From contig JASFAU010000007.1 in assembly GCA_039704465.1 (NCBI GenBank), positions 124,001 to 188,000 of the forward strand: DNA of 64,000 nucleotides, read 5' to 3'. This document shows, piece by piece, positions 1 through 10,623 of this stretch (positions are counted from its first letter, which is position 1; each line of letters opens with the position of its first letter). The notes beneath the pieces are model-generated. The model saw nothing but the letters and a program-made list of their open reading frames with translations. It was not told the DNA's origin and searched no databases. The translations under genes and the position numbers were made by a program. Source of the stretch: Plasmodiophora brassicae (taxonomy: Eukaryota; Endomyxa; Phytomyxea; Plasmodiophorida; Plasmodiophoridae).

Positions 1-1602
1 TGGAGTTGCACTCGTCTTCGTACCTGCAATGCCTCGCTCTGGGCGATAACCCTGCTGTTCAGCCGACAACGTTGGCCTATGCGGCTGTATGCGACGGGTT
101 ACTCAGCGAATTCGCTGTGCGGTTGCCTCGCGGATCAGACCACCATATGGCTGCGTTGAGAATCGCTTGCAATCTCACCGAACGCAGTCAACATGCCGCC
201 TGGTATCGCTACATACCCACGTTTGTCGTGGGATTGCCACCCACCGTTTCGTTGGCTGACATTCCTGCGCTTCGATCTGCTCTCTCGGCCATGATGCATT
301 GGGCAGGCCAATCGGAGCCAACTGGAGCCGAACAAGTACGCCTGCGCACGTTGCTAATGACGTCCATAGCGGTTGCTCATCATTCCCGTGGGAGGTAGAG
401 CGCACATCGTGTTGCCTGAGGTTGTTTGCTGAGGCCAGGTTTGCGATTGTTCTCAGTGAACTTCTGATTGAGCTGGGCGTGCTGCCGAGATTCAGCAACA
501 GTTGGCTCCGGAATGTGGATCCGCTTTCGAGCGCAGGAGGAGGAGGAGGAGGAGGTCGTACCCACGAAGTCTGGTGCCTTCTGCTTGATTTGGTCGTTGC
601 TCTTCTGCGATGGTCGTCAAGGTCGTTACGAACTGCTCCCAAGCACATGTAGCGTACTGATGTGGTCTTTACAGAGAGGGTGGCACGGAACGATTGTTTC
701 AACGGCACGTCGTCGAGTTTGCCGTTGTGTTTCGTCGGACGCTGCTTGTTGGGATCAGGATTCCACTCATTGCCGAAAACCTGGAGGAAGTCCATCGCTC
801 GTTGCGTGTCATTTCCGCAATCGGTTCGCACTCCTCGTACCCTAACGCCAATGAGCGGTGCTGACCGTTCCTCCAGGGAGCTCGCCAAAGCGATTTCGTG
901 AACTGCCCGCTTCCATCGAGAACGACCTGCGGTACTACTCGCGAAATACGACGGTCGCTGCGACACAGGCTCTCGTCAGCGGGTCTTTCCGGGATTCATC
1001 GTCCGCTGAGTGTGAAATGCTTCTCCGAATCGTTGCCACTGGTTTGATGTACCTCAGGATCCAGCCTGTGCGTCTGCTGGTTGTTTGGTGTGTGAAGGTT
1101 TGGCTGACTCAACGTGCTGTCGCAGGCGCAACGGACGCCGGACCTGTTCGTGTTTGATTTGACGTCGAGGTCTGACGGTGCAGACAAAGGTGCACCTCCG
1201 CTGACGTTCCTCGTCGACCTGGTCGATTTCTGCACGACTGAGAAGCATCTGCCCTTACGGGATGCCAAGCTGCCCCGCCTCGTTCTTGAGCATGCACTTT
1301 GCATCCTGATCGAACGTGTCCTGTACTGTACGCGGCACTCGCCCACACCGGCTGTAATTCCCCAAGACGTCCTCCAGGAGATCGTCCGCATCCGCCGAGC
1401 GATTGAAACCCTGGCCGGCGCTTCGGAACCCGACGATGACCGTCTGGCCATCGAACGCGTCACGGATTCGTTGCGTCTCCTGGAAGACACCGTCCGCACA
1501 GCTGTCCGCGCTCCACAACTACCGTCCTCCAACGGTGCGCTGCTGCCGCCCTCGTTCAGTTTCACACATGTCCCCATGCTCGGGACTAATGTACGGTACT
1601 GA
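1..1602 (+). CDS. 3' part of a spliced alpha-solenoid-like protein (possibly Nup188/Nup205-type)
   Basis: The gene enters from the left edge already in frame. The first exon runs to about 391, where a GTAGAG donor and a GGCCAG acceptor (about 392-434) restore the frame as HHSRG-RFAIVLSELL. Later exons carry helical, leucine-rich sequence such as HEVWCLLLDLVVALL, then a segment near 680-850 containing LLVGIRIPLIAENLEEV, then ENDLRYYSRNTT near 905-1070. The final exon spans about 1110-1602 and ends at TGA. A glycine run is encoded by GGA repeats at about 537-555. The helical repeat character, and the pattern of an aromatic WCLLL block followed by a YYSR block, recall the C-terminal parts of the large scaffold nucleoporins Nup188 and Nup205. 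I could not confirm this. No catalytic motif is visible. Confidence 0.4.
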
Positions 1603-1700
1603 CGGATGGTTGCCCCGATCCGAGAGTCTCGTACGTACGCGTATAGGGCATACATGGCTAGATATTCTGCTTGTGGGAGTATGAGTACGAGTACGAGAAC

Positions 1701-1712
1701 CTACATAGGTAG
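1701..1712. promoter_or_regulatory. Shared upstream motif CTACATAGGTAG
   Basis: The 187 bases between the preceding stop and the lipase start contain CTACATAGGTAG, about 80 bases before the ATG. The same core recurs in other intergenic regions of the window: TACATAGGTAG at 16637-16647, CTACATAGGT at 21643-21652, and GTAGGTACATAG at 5881 and 16631. A promoter or transcription-start role is inference. Confidence 0.35.
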
Positions 1713-1789
1713 TGCCGAGTGCGCCATTGAGAGTGCAACAGCGGCTACTGCTGTGGACGTGACGCGGAAACTGCGCCGGGCGGTGGTTA

Positions 1790-4161
1790 ATGGTGGACGC
1801 TGCCGCGATGTCTCGTTCCGCATCGTTCGACGATGTCGCGTCCGTGGAGTCGTCGGTGGAGGGCGACTCCCTGGATGACTCGCTGGCCAGCTCGTTCTAT
1901 GGGCGATTCGAGAGGGGCGTCAAGGGCATGCAGAAGGTGTTCCGGTGGCCGCTCCTCGTGGTTGTCTTCGCGATCATCACATGCGAACTGATCCTGTACT
2001 TCACGCTGCGTCTGTGCATATCAGTATGGGAGACGGTGTCGAACCTAGCGGACGGCAAACGCGGCAAGCTGCTGAATGCGCTGGACAATGCCGAATCGTA
2101 TGAGGTAGTCGTCTGCTGGTCATCAATGCCTTGCCTGGTCGTCACTGCTGACCATGTGACAGGAATGGAGACGTAATGCAATGGCGCTTGACGTCGCATG
2201 CGACCACGACTTCTACAAGACCATTGATCGGTCGCCGTTCTACGACTACAAGACCGTCAAGAGCATTACAAACAAGCTGGCAGCGGCCTGCAACACGCTG
2301 GCGTCTGGTGAACCCTCCAAGGCATCCATGGACAAACTGGAACAACTTCTCTGTCGGGCATACAATGCCAACGCAGGTGTGTTTGCGGTAGCGTCGCCCC
2401 TGGTATGACCACTGTCGCTGATGATGTCGTCTCGTAGCGGGACTTGGAGTGGACAACGAACGTCTGTACGCCGAGACGTTCTCTGGTATCGTGCCGCTGC
2501 GAAGAACGGACGCACGCGTTGACACACACACGTTTCGTAGGCACGAAGCTGGCACTGCAGAGATACTACGATGTCTCCGTTGAGGCGACGGATAAGGCAT
2601 GTCTAGCTGCTGGTCAATGGAATGCATTCGGTGACAGATTGTACAGTATGTGGCCGCTAAAAACGTGCCTCTGGCACAGAAACTGGACTTCGTCAGAAAG
2701 GCGAAAGCATCGTACGGGCGTACGGCGCTGTGCTTGAGTTCTGGAGGCTCAATGGTACACTTTGGAGGTGTTGTTATTCTGTCGGATCTTACGAATGCGA
2801 CATATAGGCGTATTATCATTTCGGTGTCGCTAAAGCTCTGCTGGAATGTCAGCTCTTGCCCACCATTATCTGCGGAAGGTAAGGGAAATCGCACGATGCG
2901 TGCTGGATACTAATGGGGCACAGTTCTGGCGGTGCGCTTGTTGCTGCGATCATTGGGTGCCGGACCGATGAAGAAGTCCAGAGTATTCTTACGCCAGACT
3001 TCTGCACTCTTCTGACTCCGTGCTGTGAGTCCTGGAAAACATTGATCAAGTTGGTCCATAACAATTACCAGTTGTCGCCTCTATTCATGATGTGCTAGTC
3101 GATACTTACGAACCGGACGCGTCTTTCACGAAAAGCTGTGGCGTGACATGCTGCGCCCCCTTGTCTTCAAAGACATGACCTTCCTGGAGGCGTATCAGAA
3201 GACAGGTCGGTCGATCTGATGCCAACCTGCTAGCGCGCGTACTGACAGTGCTGTAGGTCGGATTCTCAACATTACATGCACGAGCGAGAACAAGTGGGGA
3301 GCTCCGATCATCTTGTAATGCACAGCGGGTCGTCCCGTGTCCCGTTTCCTGACTGGCGTGGTTCAGGAACTATATCACAGCACCCAATGTGGTCATATGG
3401 TGTGCGGTTCTTGCGAGTTCGGGCATTCCTCCATTGCTGCCCGCGATTACGCTGTTGGCCAAGAACCGTGACGGGAAACTCGAGGTAATGTGCTGCTCCT
3501 GACCAGTCGATGGGAACAGCGGTCGCTGATTGCTGGCGCCCCTCTGCTGGTAGCACTTTATGGATTTCGGCAAATGCTGGTCGGATGGGGCGTTGAAGAA
3601 TGACATTCCCGCGAGGCAGCTCGCTGAACAGTTCAACGTCAACTTCCTCGTTGTCAGTCAGGTGAACCCGCACATTGTCCCGTTCGTCTACGAGTGTCGC
3701 GGGTCGTCCGGTCGCCCGATCATGCGGACAGGGGGCAGCAGTCTTCGAGGCGGGTTCTTCAGCAGCGCCGCAGAGGCCTTCCTCAAGCTTGAGATGCGCA
3801 AGTGGCTTCGTATGATATCCGAGTTGGACCTGATGCCTATGCTGTTCTCGCAGGTCTGGTGCCGTTTGCGACCGCCGATGTATGATTGTTGCTCAGCGCC
3901 CCGTTGTAGGACTGGTCGGTCCTGTTCCTGCAGAAGCATTGGGGGAACGTCACCATTTATCCATCTCGAGGATGGGGCGTGTTCCGCGACATCGTGACGT
4001 GTGTGAGCGACCCTGACAGGCAACGCATGGAACATTACCTGCGGCAGGGCGAGCAGGCAACGTATCCGAAGATCTCGATGGTGTCTAATCATCTCGTGCT
4101 CGAGCAGACGCTCAACAATGCTGAGAAGCTGCTTCTGGAATCGCAGAAGGCATCGTCGTGA
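1790..4161 (+). CDS. Patatin-family triacylglycerol lipase (TGL3/TGL4/SDP1 type)
   Basis: Predicted lipid-droplet or membrane-associated lipase releasing fatty acids from triacylglycerol. Six or more exons read in order as follows. An N-terminal Ser/Asp-rich stretch comes first. A hydrophobic segment follows (PLLVVVFAIITCELILYF). Next is a DUF3336-like region (LYAETFSGTKLALQRYYD, about 2450-2600). The patatin core then shows an oxyanion-type GRTALCLSSGGSMVHFG (about 2715-2766) and the nucleophile elbow G-x-S-x-G as GHSSGG (about 2914). The C-terminal half has VSQVNPHIVPFVYECRGS (about 3650-3700) and QDWSVLFLQ after splicing near 3855-3910, both typical of yeast Tgl and plant SDP1 proteins. 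The elbow is split by an intron. The conserved NP(H) and R-G-S-x-GRP blocks make the family call firm; substrate preference is inferred. Confidence 0.8.
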
Positions 4162-4266
4162 CCGCCTGCCCAGGACGTGTTGCATCGTACAGAATGTAAT
4201 TGGCTTTTGTGCAAACGGTTTACCGCTCTAGCAGTATATTTTACAGAGGCGCTTGCTTGCTGCGGT

Positions 4267-5563
4267 TTAGGCTGTGAGCTCCTCGATGGCCTTGACAAGG
4301 GCGTCGGTCTCCTCTTTCGTCTTTGACTTTAGCAGGTATGCCTCGATTTTGTTGTCCTCGCCTACAGTCGACAATCGCACCATACGCACGCTGGCCCTCT
4401 CGTAGACCATGCCCTTGAAGACTGGTACGTTCAGCACGAGACGATGCGTCTTGGCCATGCGCAGCACCATGCGGGCGGCATCCTTGCCAGCCGCATCCTG
4501 ATACTTGTTGACATGCAACTCGCCGGATCCGCATTCCAGCCAGCTCTGCTTCGTCTCCGTCTTCCCGTCAACCTCCTTCTCGACCTCCTTCAACGTGTAC
4601 GCGGCGACAGCAATCTTGGCAACGATCGTATCGTTCTCTTCGCCAGTGGGGACCGGCTCGGCAAGTGGTGCCGCTGACGTCGTCTCCAGCCCAGCACCAG
4701 CCGTCGGTACCGTTCCAAACGAGAACGACGAAGCCGGCTGGTCGTCACTATCGCCGCCTTCCGGCTTGGTGCCGGCAGACAGGAACGAGAACGTCGCCCC
4801 ACCGCTGCTCGACAACGACGAGAACGTTTGCGCGGCATCGCCCGTTGCACCAAACTTGAACCCACCATCGCCACCGCCAAAGGCGAACGGTTTGGTCGCG
4901 CCGTCCCCGCCAAACTTGAAGGACGGGACGTCTCCCGTCGTCTCCCCGGGGCTGACCCCGAACTTGAACTCGCTGGCACCTGCGGCTGCCGCTTGTGCCG
5001 GCTTCGGTGATGTCGAACCCGGCGCAGGGCTATCGCACGCAACACATTTCTTATCCGATGCCTTATTCGTCAGAAGGCAGACCGAACAGTTCCAGGACCC
5101 AGCCGGTGCGAGGAACTTGAGGAGCGGGTTGGACTCGTCAGCTGGGGATGGCCTGGCACCCTTCGGTGGCGATTTCGGTGCAGGAGCGGCACCCTTTGGA
5201 GGCGACTTGGGAGCAGACGCCGCAGGGGTGGCGCCGAAGTTGAACGCAGGGAAAGGGGCCGCCTCGGGATTCAGTGTCGATTTCGGCTTTCGACTAACCT
5301 TGACGATCCTGGTCCATAGCAGATGAGTCAGACCGAGCCGCCACCGATGTTGTAAATGAATACGCACTCGCGCTTGGCAAGCTCCTCATCGTCGACACGC
5401 TGCCATGTGCCACCGTCCTACGCCCAACAATCAAACGTATCAGTACGGCGGGGCCACTGGATTCCATCGTCTACGAAGCACGAACACCGGCATCAGCGTT
5501 GTCGTCGCTATCGGATCTGTGAATGGCCGCCAGGTCATCACCAGCTTGTCGCTTGCGCGTCAT
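4267..5563 (-). CDS. Nup50/Nup2-like nucleoporin with RanBP2-type zinc finger and Ran-binding domain
   Basis: Nuclear-pore basket protein that would bind Ran and importin-alpha during import-complex disassembly. Model: exon 1 5563-5486, exon 2 5417-5368, exon 3 5308-4267. The splices join MTRKRQAGDDL... to DGGTWQRVDDEELAKR and then to EIVKVSRKPKS, matching the Nup50 N-terminal block. The middle has a W-x-C-x2-C-x10-C-x2-C zinc finger (WNCSVCLL...CVACDSP, near 5090-5030) and scattered FKFG, FAFG and FSFG repeats. The last 130 residues are a Ran-binding domain (WLECGSGELHVNKY, RMVLRMAKTHRLVLN). Intron 1 begins GTTCGT, a donor seen elsewhere in this window. Finding a RanBP2-type finger in a Nup50-like protein is less usual; it is more familiar from Nup153 and Nup358. 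Confidence 0.85.
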
Positions 5564-6164
5564 CGCGATGGGCAACTCCGCCACGGACACCGCCCGCCCC
5601 GCCCCGCCCACCACTATACCAGCACCGACCCCACAGCAACCCGGGCGCAGGACCTCGTCAGCACCGCGCCCTGTGCCATGCATATGGGAGTGGCGCTTGC
5701 ACAGAGCTATACAGAGCCTGCCTACATACAGCGACGCACGTCTGCCGCTTATCGCATGTCAGGTCTTCCGGGAGAGCGCCATAGACACCAGACACCGTTT
5801 CGCCTTCATGGTGTCGCCCGCCACAGGCACGCCGTGCTAGGTGGAAGGTGTTATGTTCCGTTGCTGCGTATACATTCCACGTAGGTACATAGATTCGACG
5901 CCCGTTAGTATTTAGTCATCCAGTCGGATCGGCCATCCTCAGTCGACGATGCGTCGATGACGACGGCAGCGGGCGATATTTCTGGCTCCAGCGCCACTGG
6001 CGGCGTCGGCTCTGTCCAGTGCGTCCAGCGGCAGCAGCAGTCCGCACTGGCCACTGGTCACGCATTCCTGTCACTGGGGGCCGGCCGGGGGCGCCCTCGC
6101 GCGAAAGTCCGCCCGCGCCCTGCCCTCTGCACACTTCGCGTCGTCTTCGCATCAGGGGCGAGCG
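5564..6164. promoter_or_regulatory. Divergent intergenic region with GTAGGTACATAG motif
   Basis: About 600 bases separate the minus-strand Nup50 start from the plus-strand deacylase start, so this is a likely bidirectional promoter. It contains GTAGGTACATAG at 5881-5892, identical to 16631-16642 in another divergent intergenic region. Several long open frames cross it, but they are arginine- and histidine-rich, have no splice-consistent continuation and look non-coding. Confidence 0.4.
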
Positions 6165-7579
6165 ATGCGCCCCATGACCTGTCGTCCGTTGGCGATCCTG
6201 GGAGCGCTCACCCTGGTCAGCACGGTCGCCGCCACCGCCTGTCACGACGCGACGTCGCCGGATGGTGCTGACAACGCCCGAGTCGTCGGGTCCCTGAACC
6301 TGGACGAGTTGCCCGGCGGGTGCGTCCACAGACTCAAACTGGAGACTGTCACCAATGCCGCTGGCGACAACAACCACATCCCTGTCATTGTCGCCAAGGG
6401 CACCCAGGACGGCCCTGTCCTCGGTACGGACGGCGTGCCATGTTCATCGTGCTGCTGCTGCTAATAATTCTGACGGCGTCGTCCAGCGCTGATCGCCGCC
6501 GTTCATGGCAACGAACTCAACGGCGTCCCGCTCATCTTCCGCGTCCTCCAGACACTGAACGTCGAGACGCTGCGCGGTACGGTCGTGACCGTTCCCGTTG
6601 CGAACATGGAGGGTAAACCACGTGATCGCCCATACGGGGAGACGTCGAGATCGAGTGACACGCTTGCTCTGCCGCAGGTTACAATCGGCACCAGCGCGGG
6701 TTCCTCGATGGGCGCGATCTGAACCGGCTGTTCCCTGGGAAGACGGGCGGCGACAGCTCCAAGTCGTACGCTCGGGTCGTCTTCGAGAAGATCGTGTCGA
6801 AGGCGGATGTGGCCATTGATCTGCACACGGCCAGCGTCGGCAATGCGAACTCGCTCTACGTTCGCGTTGACATGACCAATGACGCCTGTCGCAGCCTGGC
6901 CGAATTGCAGACCGCCCAGATCATCGTGCACAGCACGCCTGCAACCGTCGGTGATGGGTCAATTCGGTTGCCTGTGCTGGACCTGAGCGGCGCCTGTCGT
7001 CTAGGGGTCACTACGTGCGGCGGCGACGGCGAAGGGCATCCCGACGGTGGTCGTCGAGATCGGCGATCCGTCGCGAATCAACAGTCAGATGGTGGGCGAG
7101 GCCGTTGACGGCATCTGGAACGTCTTAACGGCCTTCCGCATGATCGGTGACAAGGCCGCTGTCGTGCGCCACAGGAAGGGCGTCACAGGTCAATGCCAAT
7201 CGAACACTACGCTTGTGGGGATGAACGACCGCTGCTGACGTGTGTTCCGTGCTGTAGTCTGCAAGAGGTCGTTCTGGATCTTCAGCGACAAGGGCGGGTT
7301 CCTGACGGTCCGCCCGCAAGTGAATACCTGGGTCAGCAAGGGCGAGGTCGTCGCCGAACTTCGCGACCTGTACGGCAGCCTCGTCAAGACGTTCATCGCC
7401 GACGACGACGCGATCGTTGTCGGGCGTTCCATGGATCCGGTTTGCGCCGCTGGCTGTCGTGTCATCCACCTCGGTACGCGATGCGTTCGCTGTCCGTCGT
7501 TCGCCAGACGTGAACGCGGGTGTCTCCAGGGACGACGCGCGGCGAGTTCCTGCAGGGTGCCAACGACGGACACGCCTGA
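6165..7579 (+). CDS. Secreted succinylglutamate desuccinylase/aspartoacylase-family deacylase
   Basis: Zinc-dependent deacylase/carboxypeptidase of the M14 AstE/AspA group (COG3608-like). A signal peptide with hydrophobic core (LAILGALTLVSTVAATAC) opens the protein, so it is probably exported or enters the secretory path. Exon 1 ends near 6421 at a GTACGG donor and resumes near 6487 to give LALIAAVHGNELNGVP, where H and E of HGNE are metal ligands. A second intron (about 6615-6678) joins NMEG to YNRHQRGFLDGRDLNRLFPG, which holds the conserved RDLNR. Next is IDLHTA with the third metal ligand, and KGIPTVVVEIG with the catalytic Glu. A beta-rich C-terminal domain (FWIFSDKGGFLTVRPQ...) follows. 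A last intron near 7475 gives the end HLG-TTRGEFLQGANDGHA and a TGA at 7577. The boundaries near 6945-7005 are uncertain. Confidence 0.75.
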
Positions 7580-7772
7580 CCCGGAACCACGAACGATTGT
7601 CCGGTCATCAGTCATCTATCGCAGTCGAAATACACGCCCACCCATCCAACCGCTCACACACACTGTCAACGGTTCCGAGGGATATGATCGATCAGGCGCG
7701 CGCCCGATCAGATGACACGGCGGCGCACGCGCGACCGGCTCGCGTCGTACAAGTGACACGTAGCGCGCGAAC

Positions 7773-8408
7773 ATGGGAGCCCAGGCCGAGGCGGACGAAG
7801 CGCCTCCAGTGATCAAGAAGGAGCGAACGCCTGCGGTAGGGAGCCGTTGGCCGGCGCCGGCCGAACCGCAACTGAAGCGTGGAGTTTGTAGAGCGAGGCC
7901 TACGATCGAGCGCAGGAATGCGTTGACGTGAGGCGTGCGACGACCTGGCTGGTCGTCGCAGACGGGCTGCTGACCTGGGTCACCATCATCATCATCATCA
8001 ACTCGAACGTCCTGTCGATGAACTTCGCCATCCTCGGCATGGTCGTCGCCATCCTACCCGTGCTGGGCTACCTGGGCGTCAAGTTCCTCAGCTGGCGCCT
8101 CCTGCTCGTCTACTGCTGCTATCTGGTGGGACGAGGTCGCTCTACGAATCGCCTCCCCTGTGTTCGTAACCGAGTGGACGCAGGTGGTCAATTCCGGCCT
8201 CCACCTGTGGTGGATGACGTCGATGCCAGGGGGCATATCGACGACGTTCTTCGGCGTCGGTGGCGCCATCGTCGAATGCGTCGTCCTGGCCGCCGTCGCC
8301 CGCCTGGCCGGCATCGGGTTCCGAATGCCTTTAGGCGACATCAACCTCATCGCCCGGGGTGAGCACCCGTGCCAGGTCGCCAGTGAACCAGTGCACCCGC
8401 CGATATGA
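7773..8408 (+). CDS. Four-helix membrane protein, paralogue of the 39.5-43.9 kb cluster (no ubiquitin-like domain)
   Basis: Three-exon model. Exon 1 starts MGAQAEADEAPPVIKKE and ends at a GTAGGG donor near 7836. After the TTTGTAG acceptor the frame continues SEAYDRAQECVDVRR into the membrane domain. Helix 1 is around WVTIIIIINSNVL (the isoleucines are encoded by ATC repeats near 7985). Helix 2 includes LPVLGYLGVKFLSW. An intron of about 55 bases follows LLVYCCYL. Helices 3-4 are LHLWWMTSMPGGIS and VECVVLAAVARLAG, then a short tail (DINLIARGEH). Both the intron after helix 2 and the tail align with the members at 40847 and 42888 (AKFYRTGLLALYR, then DLTLLVAGVHE). Function unknown. It lacks the N-terminal ubiquitin-like domain of those relatives. 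Confidence 0.7.
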
Positions 8409-8447
8409 GGCGGGCGCCCTAATAAACGCAGGCGCGGACCAAGGCGG

Positions 8448-9380
8448 TCAATAGCCTCTGGATGCGGCTAATCGTTTGTAGTGCTCCCAGAACACGAACG
8501 TGAGGATGGTGTGCGGGGCGACCCGCATCGCGTGCGCCGGCAGGCCTTTGAACAAGGCCAACAGGCCCTCGCTGCGAGCCGTCTTCAGCATGCAGTCGAC
8601 GATACCGTCGTAGAGCGCGCCTTTGCCGTTCACCGTCGGCTGGTTCATGACGCGTGACGTGACCAGGTCGAACGGGTTCATGGCGACGGCCACCAGGAGA
8701 CCGCCGCCGGTGGACGCGATCAGGTGCGTCACCGTGCCGTTAGGCACGCCGGGCACCATCAGCAGTATCGCTTTGAACGCGTCGTATGATGGCAATTGGA
8801 CGGCGCTGCCAACGGCGACGCGGAGCATCTGGCTGCGGCTGCCCGCCCATAGGCCAGCGATGCCGTCCGCGCGCACGATCTTCGTCGCTGCGTCCAGCAC
8901 GCCCCCGTAGTTGTGCTGGTACCCGATGGTGGACCCTGCGCCAGCGCTGCCCTGCATCTGCAGACGGACCTTGATCAGGAACGCCGGGCTGGCTAGGCCA
9001 GCGCCGGCCACGCCAGACGCAGCACCCGCCGCCATGCTCTTGACGAATGCGACGGCGCCGTCGTCATTACCGTTCGCCAGCATTGATTTCACTGGGGCGT
9101 ACAGGCCCAGACGCAGGCCGTTCATGACGGCGGTGTACAGCAGGGCCGGTGCGAGGCCCTTCTGCAGCGACGTGGCGCCTTCCGTAGCGATGATTGTTCG
9201 CACGGCCTGCCAGGGCGTCCGGTACAGGCTGGCGGCGGCCGACCTGGACAGCTCGCCCTGCAGCTGCATGCGCGTCTTCACGACCTCCAGCGGGTTCGAG
9301 AACAGCGTCGCCGAGCATGCCGCCGCTGCCGCCAGGCCAATTTCGCCCAGCGGGCCACGTTGCGTATCCGTCGCCTTCAT
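8448..9380 (-). CDS. Mitochondrial carrier family protein (SLC25; oxaloacetate/SLC25A34-35-like)
   Basis: Intronless 310-residue inner-membrane carrier of normal family length. The three repeats carry the signature P-x-[DE]-x-x-[KR]-x-[RK] in variant form: NPLEVVKTR near residue 29, SPAFLIKVR near 132 and NPFDLVTSR near 235. The acidic position is missing from repeat 2. Each repeat also has a second-helix Gly-rich block such as LQKGLAPALLYTAVMNGLRLG and LWAGSRSQMLRVAVGSAVQL. The R-x-x-x-G-S-A-x-Q-L block and the overall pattern resemble yeast Oac1 and animal SLC25A34/35, so a dicarboxylate such as oxaloacetate is a reasonable but unproven substrate. Confidence 0.8.
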   Translation of the reverse strand: MKATDTQRGPLGEIGLAAAAACSATLFSNPLEVVKTRMQLQGELSRSAAASLYRTPWQAVRTIIATEGATSLQKGLAPALLYTAVMNGLRLGLYAPVKSMLANGNDDGAVAFVKSMAAGAASGVAGAGLASPAFLIKVRLQMQGSAGAGSTIGYQHNYGGVLDAATKIVRADGIAGLWAGSRSQMLRVAVGSAVQLPSYDAFKAILLMVPGVPNGTVTHLIASTGGGLLVAVAMNPFDLVTSRVMNQPTVNGKGALYDGIVDCMLKTARSEGLLALFKGLPAHAMRVAPHTILTFVFWEHYKRLAASRGY

Positions 9381-9594
9381 ACGCGAACGGTGGCTGCCCG
9401 CCCGTGGCGATTCGCGCAGCCACCACGACCATCACAGTCGCGTGAAACCGACGCAAGATAGTGACGGTTCGCAGTGCGCTGCTACTAATCGAGGCTGATG
9501 GTTTATAAGTCATGTCAGCAAATGAGCGCCACAGGCGCACACACACAACGGCCTGCTGGGTGTATCCTCCCGGGACGCGTCCATCGTCGCCCGC

Positions 9595-10394
9595 TCAGTA
9601 GAACGGGCCGCTGCGGTACCCGCCGTAACCGCCGCCCAGCTTGTTCGCCTTGTGGAACAGTGTGCCCTTCTTGAACGCGCCCGTGTTGGCCGCGCCCGCC
9701 TTCTTGGCAGCGTTCGCATTCTTGGTCGCTAGCGAGTTCACGTTGGCGGCCTGCGTCGCCGCATTGTAATTCGCCTGGCGGGCCCCGACGTTCGCCGCGT
9801 TCGCCTTGGCCGCCTTCCTGGCAGCGGCCGCTTGCGACGCCGCCGACTGCGACGCTGCCGCCTTCTTCTCTGACGCCTGGCTCACCGCCTTCGCCGTCGA
9901 CGCGTCGTTGACGCTGCTTTCGGTCACATCGGTCGCGTGCTTCGCCAGCACGTTCAGCGTCTTGACGCGCTTGAAATCAGCCTGCACAGCGAACTCAGGC
10001 ATCAGACCGACATCGTAGCGCGGGCGCTGACCTGGTGCACGGCCGCCTGCGCCGCGCGCTGGTTCTTGTGGGCGGCCGCGTTGACCGCGCTGGCCTTCTT
10101 GGCGGTCGCCTGGTTCGCCGCGGCAGACGCCGCCGCCTTGTTCGCGAACGACTTATGCATGGCGGCCGCGGCCGCCGCCTTGGCCGCTTTCTTGGCAGCC
10201 GCCTGCCTGGCGGCTTCGGCGGCGGCATGGTGGGCACCCGCCTCCACCGTGGACGCTCGGTTCATGGCGCCTCCGTTGGCGGCGCCACCGGCGGTCCCAT
10301 AGGCGCCGCCTCCCGCCCCGCCGCCAACCAGGCCGCCGGCCGCAGCGGATACGACGACAGCAACGACGATGATCGCGAACGACACTGCCTTCAT
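9595..10394 (-). CDS. Secreted alanine/lysine-rich low-complexity protein
   Basis: Starts with a clear signal peptide (MKAVSFAIIVVAVVVSAAA), then a Gly-rich stretch, then long Ala/Lys/Asn-rich helical sequence such as KKAAKAAAAAAMHKSFANK, and a Gly-Tyr-rich end (GGGYGGYRSGPFY). Two open frames overlap at 10002. They are joined in frame by an intron of about 54 bases starting GTCAGC and ending GTGCAG, which gives AAVHQ-ADFKRVKTLNV. The composition resembles extracellular structural or adhesive proteins, but I recognise no family. A shorter secreted Ala-rich protein lies at 11907-12548 on the same strand and may be a distant relative. Confidence 0.6.
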
Positions 10395-10623
10395 GATGAC
10401 GACCGGAAACGGAATGACGGGGGTTGGGCGCGCCCCTGGGCACCCGGTTCCGACGGTGGAGGCACCGGCCCGGTCCCGGGCCACATGTTGCCTGGGGCTG
10501 TGCGCGCCGGGCGTCACGGCCGACGGCGATCCGATCCCGGCCACACACACACACGCACAGCCTGGGCCGGGTACCCCCTGGTGACCAGACGATCGATCGT
10601 TATACGACACTGACGTTCGTGCC

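Noticed and set aside
175..966. A 263-residue minus-strand open frame overlapping the first gene.
   Set aside because: Its composition is Arg/Ser-rich and it mirrors a plus-strand gene with consistent splice joins; it is a shadow frame.
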